A DNA stretch of 64,000 nt from Halomonas sp. LR3S48 (GTDB lineage: Bacteria; Pseudomonadota; Gammaproteobacteria; Pseudomonadales; Halomonadaceae): the NCBI RefSeq assembly GCF_025725665.1, contig NZ_CP107009.1:2976001-3040000 (forward strand), given 5' to 3'. Every line of letters starts with the position of its first letter. Position 1 is the first letter of the stretch. Of the stretch, positions 11,261-21,194 are shown piece by piece. The notes below the pieces were generated by a model, which was not told the DNA's origin, made no database searches, and saw nothing but the letters and a program-made list of their open reading frames with translations. A program made the translations under genes and the position numbers.

Positions 11261-11919
11261 GCGTTACCACCCTCCTCCAGCTCTTCCGCAGCAATTTCGG
11301 GAGACCAGTTGGCAATCACCGCATCGTAGTCGCGCCCCTGCTCGCGCATGGCCTGGTCGAACTGATTGCGGAAGGTCAGCCCCAGGTTGATGCCATTGAC
11401 GATGACGTTGACCACCTTCCACTGACCGTCGGTCTGACGCAGCGTATAGCTGACCGGATAGACGGCCCCGTCCATTGCCACCACTTCCATGGCCACGGAA
11501 GCCTGGTCTTCGTGACGCGACGCACGCTGGCTATCGAGTACACGCAGCTCGCGGTAGTCGAAGGTCACAAGCCCCTTGGTATAGGTATCGATCAGGGTCT
11601 GGCGAAAGACGTTGACGAACCGGGAACGCTGCTGGGGAGTGGCATTCTGGAAGTAGCGCCCCATCACGCTGGCGCCGATGTAGCGAAAGTCCGCGATATC
11701 GTCGAGGTTGTCGTCCACCAGCGCCTTGAGCTCGTCGATATTGTTGGCGTAATGATCCTTGCGCCCTTCGACCTGGCTCATCAGCTCGTCGATGCTGTCG
11801 CGAATGACTTGCTCGGGGCTACGGTCCGGCTCCGCCGATGCCGACAGGCTGGCAAGGGCCAGGCACAACCCAAGAAGCAAGCGGCGAAACAGGGCGAGGG
11901 AGAGTGTCATCTGGCTCAT
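11257..11919 (-). CDS. mlaC: periplasmic phospholipid carrier MlaC
   Basis: Soluble periplasmic lipid shuttle between the outer-membrane Mla complex and MlaFEDB. From the ATG at 11919 the protein has 220 residues. The signal peptide (LALFRRLLLGLCLALASLSASA, split by a hydrophobic core) is cleaved before EPDRSPE. The mature part has the family stretch YIGASVMGRYFQNATPQQRS and the end region VNGINLGLTFRNQF. I preferred 11919 over the open frame to 11982 because a GAGG ribosome site lies at a normal distance. Confidence 0.93.
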   Translation of the reverse strand: MSQMTLSLALFRRLLLGLCLALASLSASAEPDRSPEQVIRDSIDELMSQVEGRKDHYANNIDELKALVDDNLDDIADFRYIGASVMGRYFQNATPQQRSRFVNVFRQTLIDTYTKGLVTFDYRELRVLDSQRASRHEDQASVAMEVVAMDGAVYPVSYTLRQTDGQWKVVNVIVNGINLGLTFRNQFDQAMREQGRDYDAVIANWSPEIAAEELEEGGNA

Positions 11920-11974
11920 GGATCGACCTCGAATGAATAATGAATAAAGTAAAGGCTTGTTGATCGGAGAACGC

Positions 11975-12439
11975 TCAATCATTGACCATATTGGACACGA
12001 ACTGCTGGATCAGTTCCTCGAGCACGAGGGCGGACTGGGTGTCACGGATGGTATCTCCGTCGCTCAGGGTCTCGGGGTCCCCGCCGACCGTAAGCCCGAC
12101 ATACTGCTCACCCAGCAGGCCAGAGGTCAGGATGGCTGCCGTGGTATCGCGGGGCAGCCGATCCTCCAGCTCGGCATCGAGTTCGAGCACGACACGGGCA
12201 TCGTACCATTCGGTATCCAGCTCGATGGCGCTGACGCGCCCCACCGTGACGCCAGACATGGTGACCCGCGCACGCGGCTTGAGACCGCCGACATTGGCGA
12301 AATTGGCCTCGAGACGGAAGCTGTCGCTCGGCATCTCGAAGGTCAACCCGCTGACCCGGAGTCCCAGGAACAGCAATCCCAGAATACCGGCCAGCATGAA
12401 GAGTCCGACCCCCAGCTCCATCGTCTTGCTGCGCTTCAT
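11975..12439 (-). CDS. mlaD: MCE-domain protein MlaD
   Basis: Inner-membrane-anchored MCE protein that forms the hexameric ring of the Mla transporter. One N-terminal helix (MELGVGLFMLAGILGLLFLG) is followed by a single MCE domain with VGGLKPRARVTMSGVTVGRV and the end GLLGEQYVGL. Product 154 aa, normal for MlaD. 37 bases after mlaE and 55 before mlaC. Confidence 0.95.
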   Translation of the reverse strand: MKRSKTMELGVGLFMLAGILGLLFLGLRVSGLTFEMPSDSFRLEANFANVGGLKPRARVTMSGVTVGRVSAIELDTEWYDARVVLELDAELEDRLPRDTTAAILTSGLLGEQYVGLTVGGDPETLSDGDTIRDTQSALVLEELIQQFVSNMVND

Positions 12440-12476
12440 CCTGCCTCTCCATACAGCGCTAGACGCCGCTCAATCA

Positions 12477-13259
12477 TCAGGAAAACCCTCCGAACATCAC
12501 CGCGGTAAGCACGAAATCGAGGCCCAGCACCGCCAGGGAGGAGTAGACCACCGTGCGCGTTGTGGCGCGGGAAATCCCCTCCGAGGTCGGCACCAGGTCG
12601 TAGCCTTGGAACACCGCAATCCAGGTCACCACCAGAGCGAACACCAGGCTCTTGACCAGGCCGTTACCGATGTCCTCGACGAAGGCCACGCTGGCCTGCA
12701 TGTTGCCCCAGTAGGAGCCTTCGAACACACCCAGCCACTCGACCCCGACCAGGTAACCGCCATAGACACCGACCACGCTGAAGCCGATGGTCAGCAGCGG
12801 CAGTGCCACGAAGCCGGCCCATAGCCTCGGGGCCACCACCCGGCGCAACGGGTCGACGCCGATCATCTCCATGCTGGTGAGCTGCTCGGTGGCTTTCATC
12901 AGTCCGATCTCGGCGGTCAGTGCCGAGCCGGCACGCCCGGCGAACAGCAGCGCCGCCACCACCGGCGAAAGCTCGCGCAGTAGCGACAACGCCACCATCT
13001 GCCCCAGGGCCTGCTCGGCGCCGAAGTCGACCAGGATGGTGTAGCCCTGCAGCGCCAGCACCATGCCGATGAACAGCCCCGACACCAGCACGATGGCCAG
13101 CGACAACACGCCGACGAAGTGCATCTGCCGCAGCCACAGGTACCAACCCTCGCGGGATGGAATGCCGACGGCGGACTGGGCGAGGAACATGCCCGACCGC
13201 CCCAGGGCCTCGAGCAAGTCGCAGCCACGCCGCCCGAGGCTCAGAATGCGCCCGATCAT
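12477..13259 (-). CDS. mlaE: phospholipid transporter permease MlaE
   Basis: Integral-membrane permease of MlaFEDB. The 260-residue protein has the Mla/YrbE permease stretches [32 protein letters not shown] and [21 protein letters not shown], with five or six hydrophobic segments. The start overlaps the mlaF stop by four bases, which implies coupled translation. Confidence 0.96.
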   Translation of the reverse strand: MIGRILSLGRRGCDLLEALGRSGMFLAQSAVGIPSREGWYLWLRQMHFVGVLSLAIVLVSGLFIGMVLALQGYTILVDFGAEQALGQMVALSLLRELSPVVAALLFAGRAGSALTAEIGLMKATEQLTSMEMIGVDPLRRVVAPRLWAGFVALPLLTIGFSVVGVYGGYLVGVEWLGVFEGSYWGNMQASVAFVEDIGNGLVKSLVFALVVTWIAVFQGYDLVPTSEGISRATTRTVVYSSLAVLGLDFVLTAVMFGGFS

Positions 13260-14068
13260 GCCCCACCCTCCAGGTTGAGGATATCGCGGAAATAGTCCGG
13301 CGCCGGATAATGAAAGGGTACCGGGCCATCCGGTTCGCCGTGCACGAACTGGCTGACACGTGGGTCGTCGTCGATGTCGAGGCTATCGGGGGTTCCATGA
13401 GCCATGACCTGGCCATCGGCGATGACGTAGACGTAGTCCGCAATCGACAGCGTCTCCTGAATGTCGTGGGACACCACGATGGAGGTCAGGCCGAGCGCGT
13501 CGTTGAGCTTTTTGATCAGCTGTACCAGCACACCCTTTGAGATCGGATCCTGGCCCACGAACGGCTCGTCGTAGAGCACGAGATCAGGGTCCAGAGCGAT
13601 CGCGCGGGCCAACGCGACGCGTCTCGCCATGCCTCCCGACAGCTCCGCCGGCATCAGCTCGCGCGCCCCACGCAGCCCTACTGCCTGCAGCTTCATCAGC
13701 ACCAGATCGCGCACCATCGCCTGGGGCAGGTCGGTATGCACCCGCAGAGGAAACGCCACGTTCTCGAACACACTGAGGTCGGAAAAGAGCGCACCGCTCT
13801 GGAACAGCATGCCCATGCGGCGGCGCAGCGTGAACAGCGCCTTGCGCGATAAGGCGTGCACGTCCTGCCCCGCGATCAAAACGCGGCCGGCATCGGGCGT
13901 CAGTTGGCCGCCGATCAGCTTGAGCAGAGTCGTCTTGCCGGTACCGCTGGGGCCCATGATGGCCGTGATCCGGCCGCGGGGAACCCGCAGTTCGACGCCG
14001 TTGAAGATGGCTTTCTCGCCGCGCGAGAAATGCAGGCTCTCCACCTCCACGAAGGGGGAATCGATCAT
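13256..14068 (-). CDS. mlaF: phospholipid transporter ATPase MlaF
   Basis: ABC ATPase powering lipid movement by MlaFEDB. Walker A is GPSGTGKTT, the signature is [14 protein letters not shown] and Walker B is [14 protein letters not shown] chose the ATG at 14068 (270 aa, beginning [17 protein letters not shown]); the frame is open to 14161 but the extra residues do not fit an ABC domain. First gene of mlaFEDCB, divergent from the cation exchanger. Confidence 0.95.
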   Translation of the reverse strand: MIDSPFVEVESLHFSRGEKAIFNGVELRVPRGRITAIMGPSGTGKTTLLKLIGGQLTPDAGRVLIAGQDVHALSRKALFTLRRRMGMLFQSGALFSDLSVFENVAFPLRVHTDLPQAMVRDLVLMKLQAVGLRGARELMPAELSGGMARRVALARAIALDPDLVLYDEPFVGQDPISKGVLVQLIKKLNDALGLTSIVVSHDIQETLSIADYVYVIADGQVMAHGTPDSLDIDDDPRVSQFVHGEPDGPVPFHYPAPDYFRDILNLEGGA

Positions 14069-14207
14069 GCCGCAAGGTCCAGGAAAAATTATCGAACATC
14101 GTATCCTAACTTCTTTGCCCGGCGCCAGCCCGAGCCACACCGCCACTTGCACCCAAACCACCGAAGACGTCTAATGTGCGGCCTCATTCGCCGTTCTGAT
14201 CGATACC

Positions 14208-15158
14208 ATGCTGCTTCCTCTCATTACGGTCGCCCTGGGTCTTGCCGTACTCACCTGGAGCGCGGATCGCTTCGTCAATGCCGCCGCCGCCACCGCAAGT
14301 CGTACCGGGCTGAGCGCGATGCTGATCGGCATGACCGTCGTGGCGCTGGGCACGTCGGCCCCCGAGATGGTGGTCGCCGTCTTTGCCGCCCTTGATGGCC
14401 TGCCTGACCTGGCCACCGGTAATGCACTGGGCTCCAATATCGCCAATATCGGACTGGTTCTGGGGGCCACGGCACTGGCGCGCCCCATTCCGGTGCCCTT
14501 CTCGCTGGTGCGCCGCGAGCTGCCACTGCTGCTCGGTGCGACCGGGGTCGCCGGCTATGCGCTGGCCAACGGCATCCTGGGACGCTTCGACGCCCTGGTC
14601 CTGCTGACGCTGATGATCTTCAGCGTATGGTGGTTGATACGCGCCGACAGCCCCGATGCCACCCCGACCCGTGATATTCCCGAGATGACGCTGAGCCGCG
14701 CACTTTCCTGGCTGGCCGTCACCCTGCTGCTGCTGTCGCTGAGTTCCCGCGCCCTGGTGTGGGGGGCCAGCGAACTGGCCCGTGGCCTGGGTATCAGCGA
14801 GCTCGTCATCGGCTTGACCGTAGTGGCAGTGGGCACCAGCCTGCCGGAGCTGGCCGCCTGCGTCGCCAGCGCCATCAAGCGACACCACGACCTGGCCATC
14901 GGCAACGTGATCGGTTCCAACCTGTTCAATCTGCTGACGGTGCTGCCGATACCCGCGCTCCTCGCCCCCGGCCCCTCTCACCCGGATGCCGCGGGACGGG
15001 ACTATCGCGTCATGCTGCTATTGACCCTGGCCCTGGCCATTCTGCTGCTGTGGCGGCGCCAGGGGCACCTCGGCCGCCCCATCGGTGCCGCCTTTCTGAT
15101 CGCCTATGCCGCCTACCTGGCCTGGCTCGGCTTCAGCGGCGGTGCCACTCTTGAGTGA
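14208..15158 (+). CDS. yrbG: calcium/sodium antiporter, YrbG type
   Basis: CaCA-superfamily exchanger. The two alpha repeats are visible as GTSAPEMVVAV with GNALGSNIANIG in the first half and GTSLPELAACV with GNVIGSNLFNL in the second. These carry the acidic and Asn residues of the cation site. 316 aa, about ten hydrophobic segments. Start of the kdsD-kdsC-lptCAB run, as in E. coli (yrbG-kdsD-kdsC-lptC-lptA-lptB). Confidence 0.95.
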   Translation: MLLPLITVALGLAVLTWSADRFVNAAAATASRTGLSAMLIGMTVVALGTSAPEMVVAVFAALDGLPDLATGNALGSNIANIGLVLGATALARPIPVPFSLVRRELPLLLGATGVAGYALANGILGRFDALVLLTLMIFSVWWLIRADSPDATPTRDIPEMTLSRALSWLAVTLLLLSLSSRALVWGASELARGLGISELVIGLTVVAVGTSLPELAACVASAIKRHHDLAIGNVIGSNLFNLLTVLPIPALLAPGPSHPDAAGRDYRVMLLLTLALAILLLWRRQGHLGRPIGAAFLIAYAAYLAWLGFSGGATLE

Positions 15159-15186
15159 AACCTCGCATCGGGCAACAATCATCGCC

Positions 15187-16200
15187 ATGAGCTCAGACGA
15201 ATCCACTTCGCCCCCCAACAATGCCAGCCCAGGCACCTCGCCGCTGAGGGAAAGCGCACGCCGCACCCTCAAGATCGAGGAGCAAGCCATTGCGGCGCTC
15301 CTCGAACGGCTCGACAGCCACTTCGACCGCGCCTGCGAGCTGATGCTCGCCTGCCAGGGCCGAGTGGTCGTCACCGGCATGGGCAAGTCGGGCCATGTCG
15401 CCGGCAAGATCGCCGCCACGCTCGCCAGCACCGGCACGCCGGCCTTTTTCGTGCATCCCGGCGAAGCCAGCCACGGCGACCTGGGCATGATCACGCGGGG
15501 CGACGTGGTACTGGCCCTCTCCAACTCCGGCGAGACCGCCGAGGTCACCGCGCTGTTGCCGCTGCTCAAGCGCATCGGCACGCCGCTGATCAGCATGACC
15601 GGGCGCCCCGACTCGACGCTGGCCCGCCATGCCGACGCCCACCTCGACGCCGGCGTCGAGCGCGAAGCCTGCCCGCTGGACCTGGCGCCGACGGCTTCGA
15701 CCACCGCCGCACTGGCACTGGGTGACGCTCTCGCCGTGGCCCTGCTCGAGGCACGTGGCTTTACCGCCGAGGACTTCGCCCTCTCGCACCCTGGCGGCAG
15801 CCTGGGCAAGCGCTTGCTGTTGCGCGTCAGCGATCTGATGCATCAGGGCGAGCGACTGCCCAGCGTACCGTTGGGCAGCCCCCTGCGCGACGCCCTGCTC
15901 GAGATTACCCGCCAGGGACTTGGCTTCACCTGCGTCGTCGATGAGCACAATCGTCTGATCGGTGTCTATACCGACGGCGACCTGCGCCGCACGCTCGACC
16001 AGTATCAGGACCTCAGCCAATTGACGGTGGACGACGTCATGACCCGTCCCGGCAAGCGCATCTCTCCCGACATACTGGCCGCCGAAGCGGTCCGTGTGAT
16101 GGAAGACAATCTGATAACGGCGCTTGCCGTCGTCGACGAAGCCGGTCACCCGATCGGCGCACTGCACATGCACGATCTGCTGCGAAGCGGCGTGATCTGA
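15187..16200 (+). CDS. kdsD: arabinose-5-phosphate isomerase
   Basis: Converts ribulose 5-phosphate to arabinose 5-phosphate, the Kdo precursor. The SIS domain (about residues 45-180) contains VVTGMGKSGHVAGKIAATLAST and LSNSGETAEV; two CBS domains follow (about 210-337) with GVYTDGDLRR. The start is uncertain: ATG 15187 gives 337 aa but has only a weak ribosome site, and in-frame TTG/GTG codons lie upstream near the yrbG stop. 24 bases before kdsC. Confidence 0.95.
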   Translation: MSSDESTSPPNNASPGTSPLRESARRTLKIEEQAIAALLERLDSHFDRACELMLACQGRVVVTGMGKSGHVAGKIAATLASTGTPAFFVHPGEASHGDLGMITRGDVVLALSNSGETAEVTALLPLLKRIGTPLISMTGRPDSTLARHADAHLDAGVEREACPLDLAPTASTTAALALGDALAVALLEARGFTAEDFALSHPGGSLGKRLLLRVSDLMHQGERLPSVPLGSPLRDALLEITRQGLGFTCVVDEHNRLIGVYTDGDLRRTLDQYQDLSQLTVDDVMTRPGKRISPDILAAEAVRVMEDNLITALAVVDEAGHPIGALHMHDLLRSGVI

Positions 16201-16224
16201 CAACACTCTGACCAAGGAGAGCCC

Positions 16225-16782
16225 ATGGCTCTGGCCACCCCTACCCTCGATCCGCGCCTCGTCGATCGCCTGCGCAAGATTCGCCTGCTGGCATTGGACG
16301 TGGACGGCGTACTCACCGACGGTCGCCTCTATTTCCAGGCCGACGGCGTAGAGATCAAAGCATTTCACACCCAGGACGGACTGGGCCTCAAGCTGCTGCG
16401 ACGCGCCGGCCTGCAGGTGGCTTTCCTGACCGGACGCGAGTCGCCCATGGTCAGCCATCGCGCCGCCGCGCTGGGCATCGACCATATCTTCCAGAGCTGT
16501 GAAGACAAGCTCGCCACTTTGCGCGAGCTATGCACGCGCCAGGGAATCGAGCTCGAGCAGGTCGCCTACTGCGGCGACGATTTACCCGACCTGGCGGCCA
16601 TACAGCGTGCCGGCATCGGTATCACCGTTCCCGGCACCCCGACCTACATACGCGCCCTGGCAGACTACGTCACAGAACGCAGCGGAGGTCATGGTGCAGT
16701 GCGTGAAATCTGCGACATGCTGCTCGAAGCGCAGGGGCATCGCGATGCGCTGGTCGACACCTACCTCCACGGCAAGCGCTGA
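16225..16782 (+). CDS. kdsC: Kdo-8-phosphate phosphatase
   Basis: HAD-superfamily phosphatase that dephosphorylates Kdo-8-P. Motif I is LALDVDGVLTDGRLYF, motif II FLTGRES, and the later acidic motif CGDDLPDL; there is no cap domain, as expected for the tetrameric KdsC type. 185 aa. Good ribosome site (AAGGAGA) before the ATG. Between kdsD and lptC. Confidence 0.96.
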   Translation: MALATPTLDPRLVDRLRKIRLLALDVDGVLTDGRLYFQADGVEIKAFHTQDGLGLKLLRRAGLQVAFLTGRESPMVSHRAAALGIDHIFQSCEDKLATLRELCTRQGIELEQVAYCGDDLPDLAAIQRAGIGITVPGTPTYIRALADYVTERSGGHGAVREICDMLLEAQGHRDALVDTYLHGKR

Positions 16783-16794
16783 GGCGGTCCGGCC

Positions 16795-17415
16795 ATGCTG
16801 CGTCGGCTACCTCGCCCCTCGTTTCGTGTCTGGCTGTTCCTGATATTGCTGGCGCTCGGCGGGCTGATCGCCTGGCTGGACCCGTGGCAGGCACCCGCCC
16901 CCGGCCCGGTACCTACCGACGAAGCCGGCGAACCCGACTTCTATCTGGAACAGGCGCAACTGACCCGCTTCGATGCCGACGGTCGGGCCCACCAGCGACT
17001 GGAGAGCCCGCGTCTGGTGCATACGCCCCACGACGACGTTATTCGCGCGGTCACGCCACTGGCCCACCTGATCGACCGCGAGGGACGGCTATGGGTGGCA
17101 AGCGGCACGCAAGGCCGCCTCGGCCCGGGCGGCAATCCCTTGACGCTCTCGGGCGATGCACGACTCTTCGCTCCCGAAGAGCGCTGGCAGCTCGACACCG
17201 AGACCCTGCACTTCGATGCCAACGTGGGGCACGCCTGGAGCGACACGCCCGCCCTGCTGCAACAACCGCCACAGCGCATGCGCGGCGATCACTTCGACGC
17301 CTGGATCCATGACAATCGGGCACGTTTGACCGACAATGTGCGCGGCCACCATATCCCGGAAGGCGCCCAGCCGGGGCAAGCCGACGCCGTCAACCTAGAG
17401 GATTTCACGCCATGA
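16795..17415 (+). CDS. lptC: LPS export protein LptC
   Basis: Bitopic inner-membrane protein that receives LPS from LptBFG and hands it to LptA. One N-terminal helix (VWLFLILLALGGLIAWL) is followed by a periplasmic beta-jellyroll-type domain of low conservation. 206 aa. Position between kdsC and lptA, plus the topology, makes the call. Its stop overlaps the lptA start by four bases. Confidence 0.92.
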   Translation: MLRRLPRPSFRVWLFLILLALGGLIAWLDPWQAPAPGPVPTDEAGEPDFYLEQAQLTRFDADGRAHQRLESPRLVHTPHDDVIRAVTPLAHLIDREGRLWVASGTQGRLGPGGNPLTLSGDARLFAPEERWQLDTETLHFDANVGHAWSDTPALLQQPPQRMRGDHFDAWIHDNRARLTDNVRGHHIPEGAQPGQADAVNLEDFTP

Positions 17416-17942
17416 AGCGATGCAGGCTCCACAAGCCATTCCCCCTGGCGCTGGTTGGCGTGGCGTTGATCACCCTGGTGGGCATCGGTCCGGCCATGGC
17501 ACAGCAGCGTGACGCCGAGCAGCCCATCGAGGTCGAAGCCGACCAGCTCGACCTCGACGATCGTGCCGGTACCGCGGTCTATCTCGGCGACGTCGACATT
17601 CGCCAGGGCAGCATGCGACTCACCGGCGACCGGGTCGAGTTTCAGCGCAATGCCGCCGGCGAACTCTCGCGCGCCACGGCCCGCGGCGAACGTGCCTACA
17701 TCGAACAGCAGCCCGACCCCGACCAACCCGTGGTGCGCGGCTGGGGACGTACCATCGTCTATCACGTGGCCGAGCGAAGAGTGGAACTGATCGATCGCGC
17801 CGAACTGCACCAGGGTAGCGATACCTTCGACGGCGGCTACCTGGAATACTTCCTCGACCGTCGCGTGGTTCAGGCACGCGCCCAGGGCGAAGGTGTCGAA
17901 GGTAGCCAGCGTATCCGCATGACCCTGCAGCCGGAGCGCTGA
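17412..17942 (+). CDS. lptA: LPS-transport periplasmic protein LptA
   Basis: Periplasmic bridge protein of the Lpt machine. A Sec signal peptide ends near AMA-QQ (residues 27-33). The mature part shows the OstA-like pattern [31 protein letters not shown] and GDRVEF. 176 aa. Overlaps lptC by four bases and is followed by lptB after seven. Confidence 0.95.
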   Translation: MKRCRLHKPFPLALVGVALITLVGIGPAMAQQRDAEQPIEVEADQLDLDDRAGTAVYLGDVDIRQGSMRLTGDRVEFQRNAAGELSRATARGERAYIEQQPDPDQPVVRGWGRTIVYHVAERRVELIDRAELHQGSDTFDGGYLEYFLDRRVVQARAQGEGVEGSQRIRMTLQPER

Positions 17943-17949
17943 GGTGCCA

Positions 17950-18675
17950 ATGAAAACCCTGTACGCCCGAAACCTGGCCAAGAGCTACAAGCGCCGCCGC
18001 GTGGTGCACGACATCAGCCTCTCCATCGAGCAGGGCTGCGTGGTCGGCCTGCTCGGGCCCAATGGGGCCGGCAAGACCACTTCGTTCTACATGATCGTCG
18101 GCCTGGTGAAGGCGGATGCCGGCGAGGTCCATATCGACGACCTGGATCTCTCGCAAAGCGCCATGCACGAACGCGCCCGGGCGGGTATCGGCTACCTGCC
18201 TCAGGAAGCCTCGATCTTTCGCAAGCTGTCGGTGGCCGACAACATCATGGCCATCCTCGAGATGCGCAAGGATCTCGATCGTCGTGGACGACATGCGCGA
18301 CTCGAGCAACTGCTGGAAGACTTCCATGTCACCCACATTCGCGACAACCTCGGCATGAGCCTCTCGGGCGGTGAACGCCGACGTGTCGAGATCGCCCGGG
18401 CGCTGGCCACGGAGCCGGCCTTCATTCTGCTCGACGAGCCCTTCGCCGGTGTCGACCCGATCTCGGTGGGCGAGATCAAGGGCATCATCCGCCAGCTCAA
18501 GGCACGCAACATCGGTGTGCTGATCACCGACCACAACGTTCGCGAGACCCTCGACATCTGTGACTCGGCCTATATCGTCGGGGACGGCCAGATCATTGCC
18601 GAAGGGAACGCCGAAGCCATCCTGGCCAACCAGCGGGTGCGCGAAGTCTATCTGGGCGAGGATTTCCGTCTGTAG
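17950..18675 (+). CDS. lptB: LPS export ABC ATPase LptB
   Basis: Cytoplasmic ATPase of LptB2FG. Walker A is [13 protein letters not shown], the Q-loop region [13 protein letters not shown], the signature [15 protein letters not shown], Walker [14 protein letters not shown], and the switch His lies in ITDHNVRET. The ATG at 17950 is preceded by GAGG; a GTG six bases earlier is less likely. 241 aa. Confidence 0.97.
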   Translation: MKTLYARNLAKSYKRRRVVHDISLSIEQGCVVGLLGPNGAGKTTSFYMIVGLVKADAGEVHIDDLDLSQSAMHERARAGIGYLPQEASIFRKLSVADNIMAILEMRKDLDRRGRHARLEQLLEDFHVTHIRDNLGMSLSGGERRRVEIARALATEPAFILLDEPFAGVDPISVGEIKGIIRQLKARNIGVLITDHNVRETLDICDSAYIVGDGQIIAEGNAEAILANQRVREVYLGEDFRL

Positions 18676-18711
18676 TACAATCCCGCGCATCAAGCAAGCA
18701 CCTGATCCTTA

Positions 18712-18800
18712 TTGCAACTACATAAACAGGCATGGATATTGCCGATGGCATGTTTATTGCAATGAATTATCTTGCAAGTAATCGTCGACCCGACTAGGGT
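18712..18800 (+). promoter_or_regulatory. AT-rich regulatory region before rpoN
   Basis: The lptB-rpoN gap holds three TTGCAA palindromes (18712-18717, 18757-18762, 18772-18777) and an inverted repeat ATAAACA/TGTTTAT (18722-18728 and 18751-18757). The third TTGCAA is 17 bases before TAGGGT (18795-18800), a possible weak rpoN promoter. The AT content stands out from the neighbouring genes. Confidence 0.4.
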
Positions 18801-18832
18801 AGAGTTTTCCGGCAGATGAGCCCCATTACCTC

Positions 18833-20254
18833 ATGGCCATGAAAGCATCCCTGCAACTGCGTGTCGGCACTCAGCTGACCATGACTCCCCAACTGCAGCA
18901 GGCCATTGCCCTGCTGCAGCTCTCGACCCTAGATCTACGCCAGGAGATCCAGCAGGCACTCGAATCCAACCCCATGCTGGAACTCGATGACGACTTCGGC
19001 GAACAGGCTGTCAGCGAAACCCCTAGCGATGAGTGGGCCGACGAGATACCCAACGAGCTGTCCACCGACAGCGATTGGGCCGACACCTATCCCGATCATG
19101 GCACGAGTTCCGGAGGCGCCACCGGCGAAGGGCCGGATTTCGAGCGCCAGGCCTCGGTGCAGACGCTGACCGGCCATCTGATCTGGCAATTGGCGATGAC
19201 CGACTTGAGCGACCGCCAGCGCCTCATTGCCGAGAGCCTGATCGATGCCGTCAATGGCGCCGGTTACCTGGCACAATCCCTGGAGGACATTCGCGACGGC
19301 CTGCGCCGACAGGGCCTGGAGGGCCTGCCCACCCGGGAAGTCGAACAGGTCCTGCTGCGCCTGCAGCAGTTCGAACCCACCGGCGTATTCGCCCGCGACC
19401 TGCGCGAATGCCTGATGCTGCAATTGGCCGCGCTGCCCGACGATACGCCACTGCTGCCCCAGACCCGTCGCCTGGTACGCCAATTCCTCGAGGCACTGGC
19501 CTCCGATGACCGCCGTCTGCTGAAACGCCGCCTGGGCCTGGACGACGAATCGCTGGACGATGTCATCGCCCTGGTTCGCTCGCTGGACCCCCGCCCCGGC
19601 AGTGCCTACGCCGAAGTGAGCAGCAGTTACGTCACACCGGACCTGGTCGCCTACCACGACGAATCCGGCTGGCGCGTGGAACTCAACGCCGAAGCGCTGC
19701 CGCGGCTACGCATCCAGCCCGACTATGTCGCGCTGGTGCGGCGTGCGGACAAGAGCCAGGACAACCAGTTCCTCAAGGACCATCTGCAGGAAGCCCGCTG
19801 GTTGATGAAGAGCCTCGCCAGCCGCAACGACACCCTGCTGAGAGTGGGGCGGGAGATCATGGCACGTCAGCTCGAGTTTCTCGAACAGGGCGAAGAGGCC
19901 ATGAAACCCCTGGTGCTGGCCGACATCGCCCAGGCCGTCGAGATGCACGAGTCGACCATTTCGCGAGTGACGACGCAGAAGTTCATCCACACCCCACGCG
20001 GCGTCTTCGAGCTCAAGTACTTCTTCTCCAGCCATGTCGGCGGAAACGGTGACGGGGACGTTCACTCCAGCACGGCGATCCGCGCCCGTATCCGCAAGCT
20101 CGTCGCCGATGAACCGCCGCGCAAACCGCTCTCCGACAGCCGCCTGGTGGAGCTGTTGGCCGAGGATGGCATCCAGGTCGCCCGCCGCACGGTTGCCAAG
20201 TACCGCGAAGCTCTGGGAATCCCCTCCTCCAGCGAGCGCAAGCGTTTTCGTTGA
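18833..20254 (+). CDS. rpoN: RNA polymerase sigma-54 factor
   Basis: Alternative sigma factor for nitrogen and other sigma-54 promoters. The N-terminal region I is glutamine-rich (MTPQLQQAIALLQLS), an acidic region II follows, then the core-binding part, and the DNA-binding RpoN box ARRTVAKYRE lies near residue 455. 473 aa from 18833; an ATG six bases later is equally possible. Sits before hpf-ptsN-rapZ-npr, the conserved arrangement. Confidence 0.97.
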   Translation: MAMKASLQLRVGTQLTMTPQLQQAIALLQLSTLDLRQEIQQALESNPMLELDDDFGEQAVSETPSDEWADEIPNELSTDSDWADTYPDHGTSSGGATGEGPDFERQASVQTLTGHLIWQLAMTDLSDRQRLIAESLIDAVNGAGYLAQSLEDIRDGLRRQGLEGLPTREVEQVLLRLQQFEPTGVFARDLRECLMLQLAALPDDTPLLPQTRRLVRQFLEALASDDRRLLKRRLGLDDESLDDVIALVRSLDPRPGSAYAEVSSSYVTPDLVAYHDESGWRVELNAEALPRLRIQPDYVALVRRADKSQDNQFLKDHLQEARWLMKSLASRNDTLLRVGREIMARQLEFLEQGEEAMKPLVLADIAQAVEMHESTISRVTTQKFIHTPRGVFELKYFFSSHVGGNGDGDVHSSTAIRARIRKLVADEPPRKPLSDSRLVELLAEDGIQVARRTVAKYREALGIPSSSERKRFR

Positions 20255-20363
20255 CGCTACGACATAACGCTGACCCCGGGCAATCCAACCGCCAGAGGGG
20301 GGTATGCAGGGCAGGAAAAAGGGTTACAATCGAGCTACCACTCGAAGGACGAAGGAGCTTGTC

Positions 20364-20672
20364 ATGCAAGTCAACATCACCGGCCATCATGTTGAACTGA
20401 CCGATTCACTGCGTGACTACGTGAGCGAGAAGCTGAGCCGCGTCCAGCGACATTACGACAACATCACCAATGTGCAGGTCACGCTCTCGATCGAGAAGGA
20501 GCGCCAGCAGGCCGCCTGCACGCTGCACGCCGCCGGCGCCGACCTTCATGCCGAAGCCTCCGATCAGGACATGTATGCCGCCATCGATGCGCTGACCGAC
20601 AAGCTCGACCGTCAATTGGTCAAACACAAGGAAAAAGCCCAGGCTCGCGCCCAGGGCGCCGGCATTCGCTGA
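20364..20672 (+). CDS. hpf: ribosome hibernation promoting factor
   Basis: Short-form HPF/YfiA-like protein that binds the 30S decoding region in stationary phase. 102 aa from the ATG at 20364, preceded by AAGGAG at 7 bases. Family features: QVNITGHHVELTDSLRDYV, then KLSRVQRHYDNITNVQVTLS. It lacks the C-terminal dimerisation domain of long HPF. Six bases before ptsN. Confidence 0.95.
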   Translation: MQVNITGHHVELTDSLRDYVSEKLSRVQRHYDNITNVQVTLSIEKERQQAACTLHAAGADLHAEASDQDMYAAIDALTDKLDRQLVKHKEKAQARAQGAGIR

Positions 20673-20678
20673 GCTGCC

Positions 20679-21149
20679 ATGACATTGGAAACCATCCTGC
20701 CCCCGGAACGCGCGCTGTTCGACGTTCCCGGGGGTAGCAAGAAGAGGGTGCTGGAGTTCTTCAGCACCTTCATTGCGCAGAACACTCCGAGCCTCGACAG
20801 CCAGGAAGTCTTCGGCAGACTGGTCGGTCGCGAGAGGCTGGGCAGTACCGGCATCGGCAATGGTGTGGCCATCCCCCATGCCCGTAGCCCTCACTGCCAT
20901 AGCCCAGTGGCTGCCTTTCTCAAACTGGCCGAGCCCATCGACTTCGACGCCATCGACGGAGAGCCGGTCGACCTCGTCTTCGTGCTGCTGGTGCCCGAGG
21001 AGGCCGACGATACGCATCTGTCGCTGCTAAGCCAGGTGGCCAGCGTCATGAACGATGCCGAAACGCGCGCACGTCTGCGCAAGTGCGAAAGCCAGCGCGA
21101 ACTCCACGAGCGTCTCATCGAAGCGATTCGACGACAGTCCTCGGCCTGA
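20679..21149 (+). CDS. ptsN: nitrogen-PTS IIA component
   Basis: EIIA-Ntr, the terminal phosphate acceptor of the nitrogen phosphotransferase system, a regulator of potassium and nitrogen responses. The phosphorylated histidine is H67 in GNGVAIPHARSP. 156 aa. Fits the rpoN-hpf-ptsN-rapZ-npr cluster; the first enzyme (PtsP) is elsewhere. Confidence 0.96.
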   Translation: MTLETILPPERALFDVPGGSKKRVLEFFSTFIAQNTPSLDSQEVFGRLVGRERLGSTGIGNGVAIPHARSPHCHSPVAAFLKLAEPIDFDAIDGEPVDLVFVLLVPEEADDTHLSLLSQVASVMNDAETRARLRKCESQRELHERLIEAIRRQSSA

Positions 21150-21194
21150 CCTCCCCCTTCGCCGTTCGGCCGGCCCCTGATCAGGAGAACCATC

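Noticed and set aside
15193..16485. 430-codon minus-strand frame opposite kdsD-kdsC
   Set aside because: It crosses two certain genes, is low-complexity and lacks a ribosome site.
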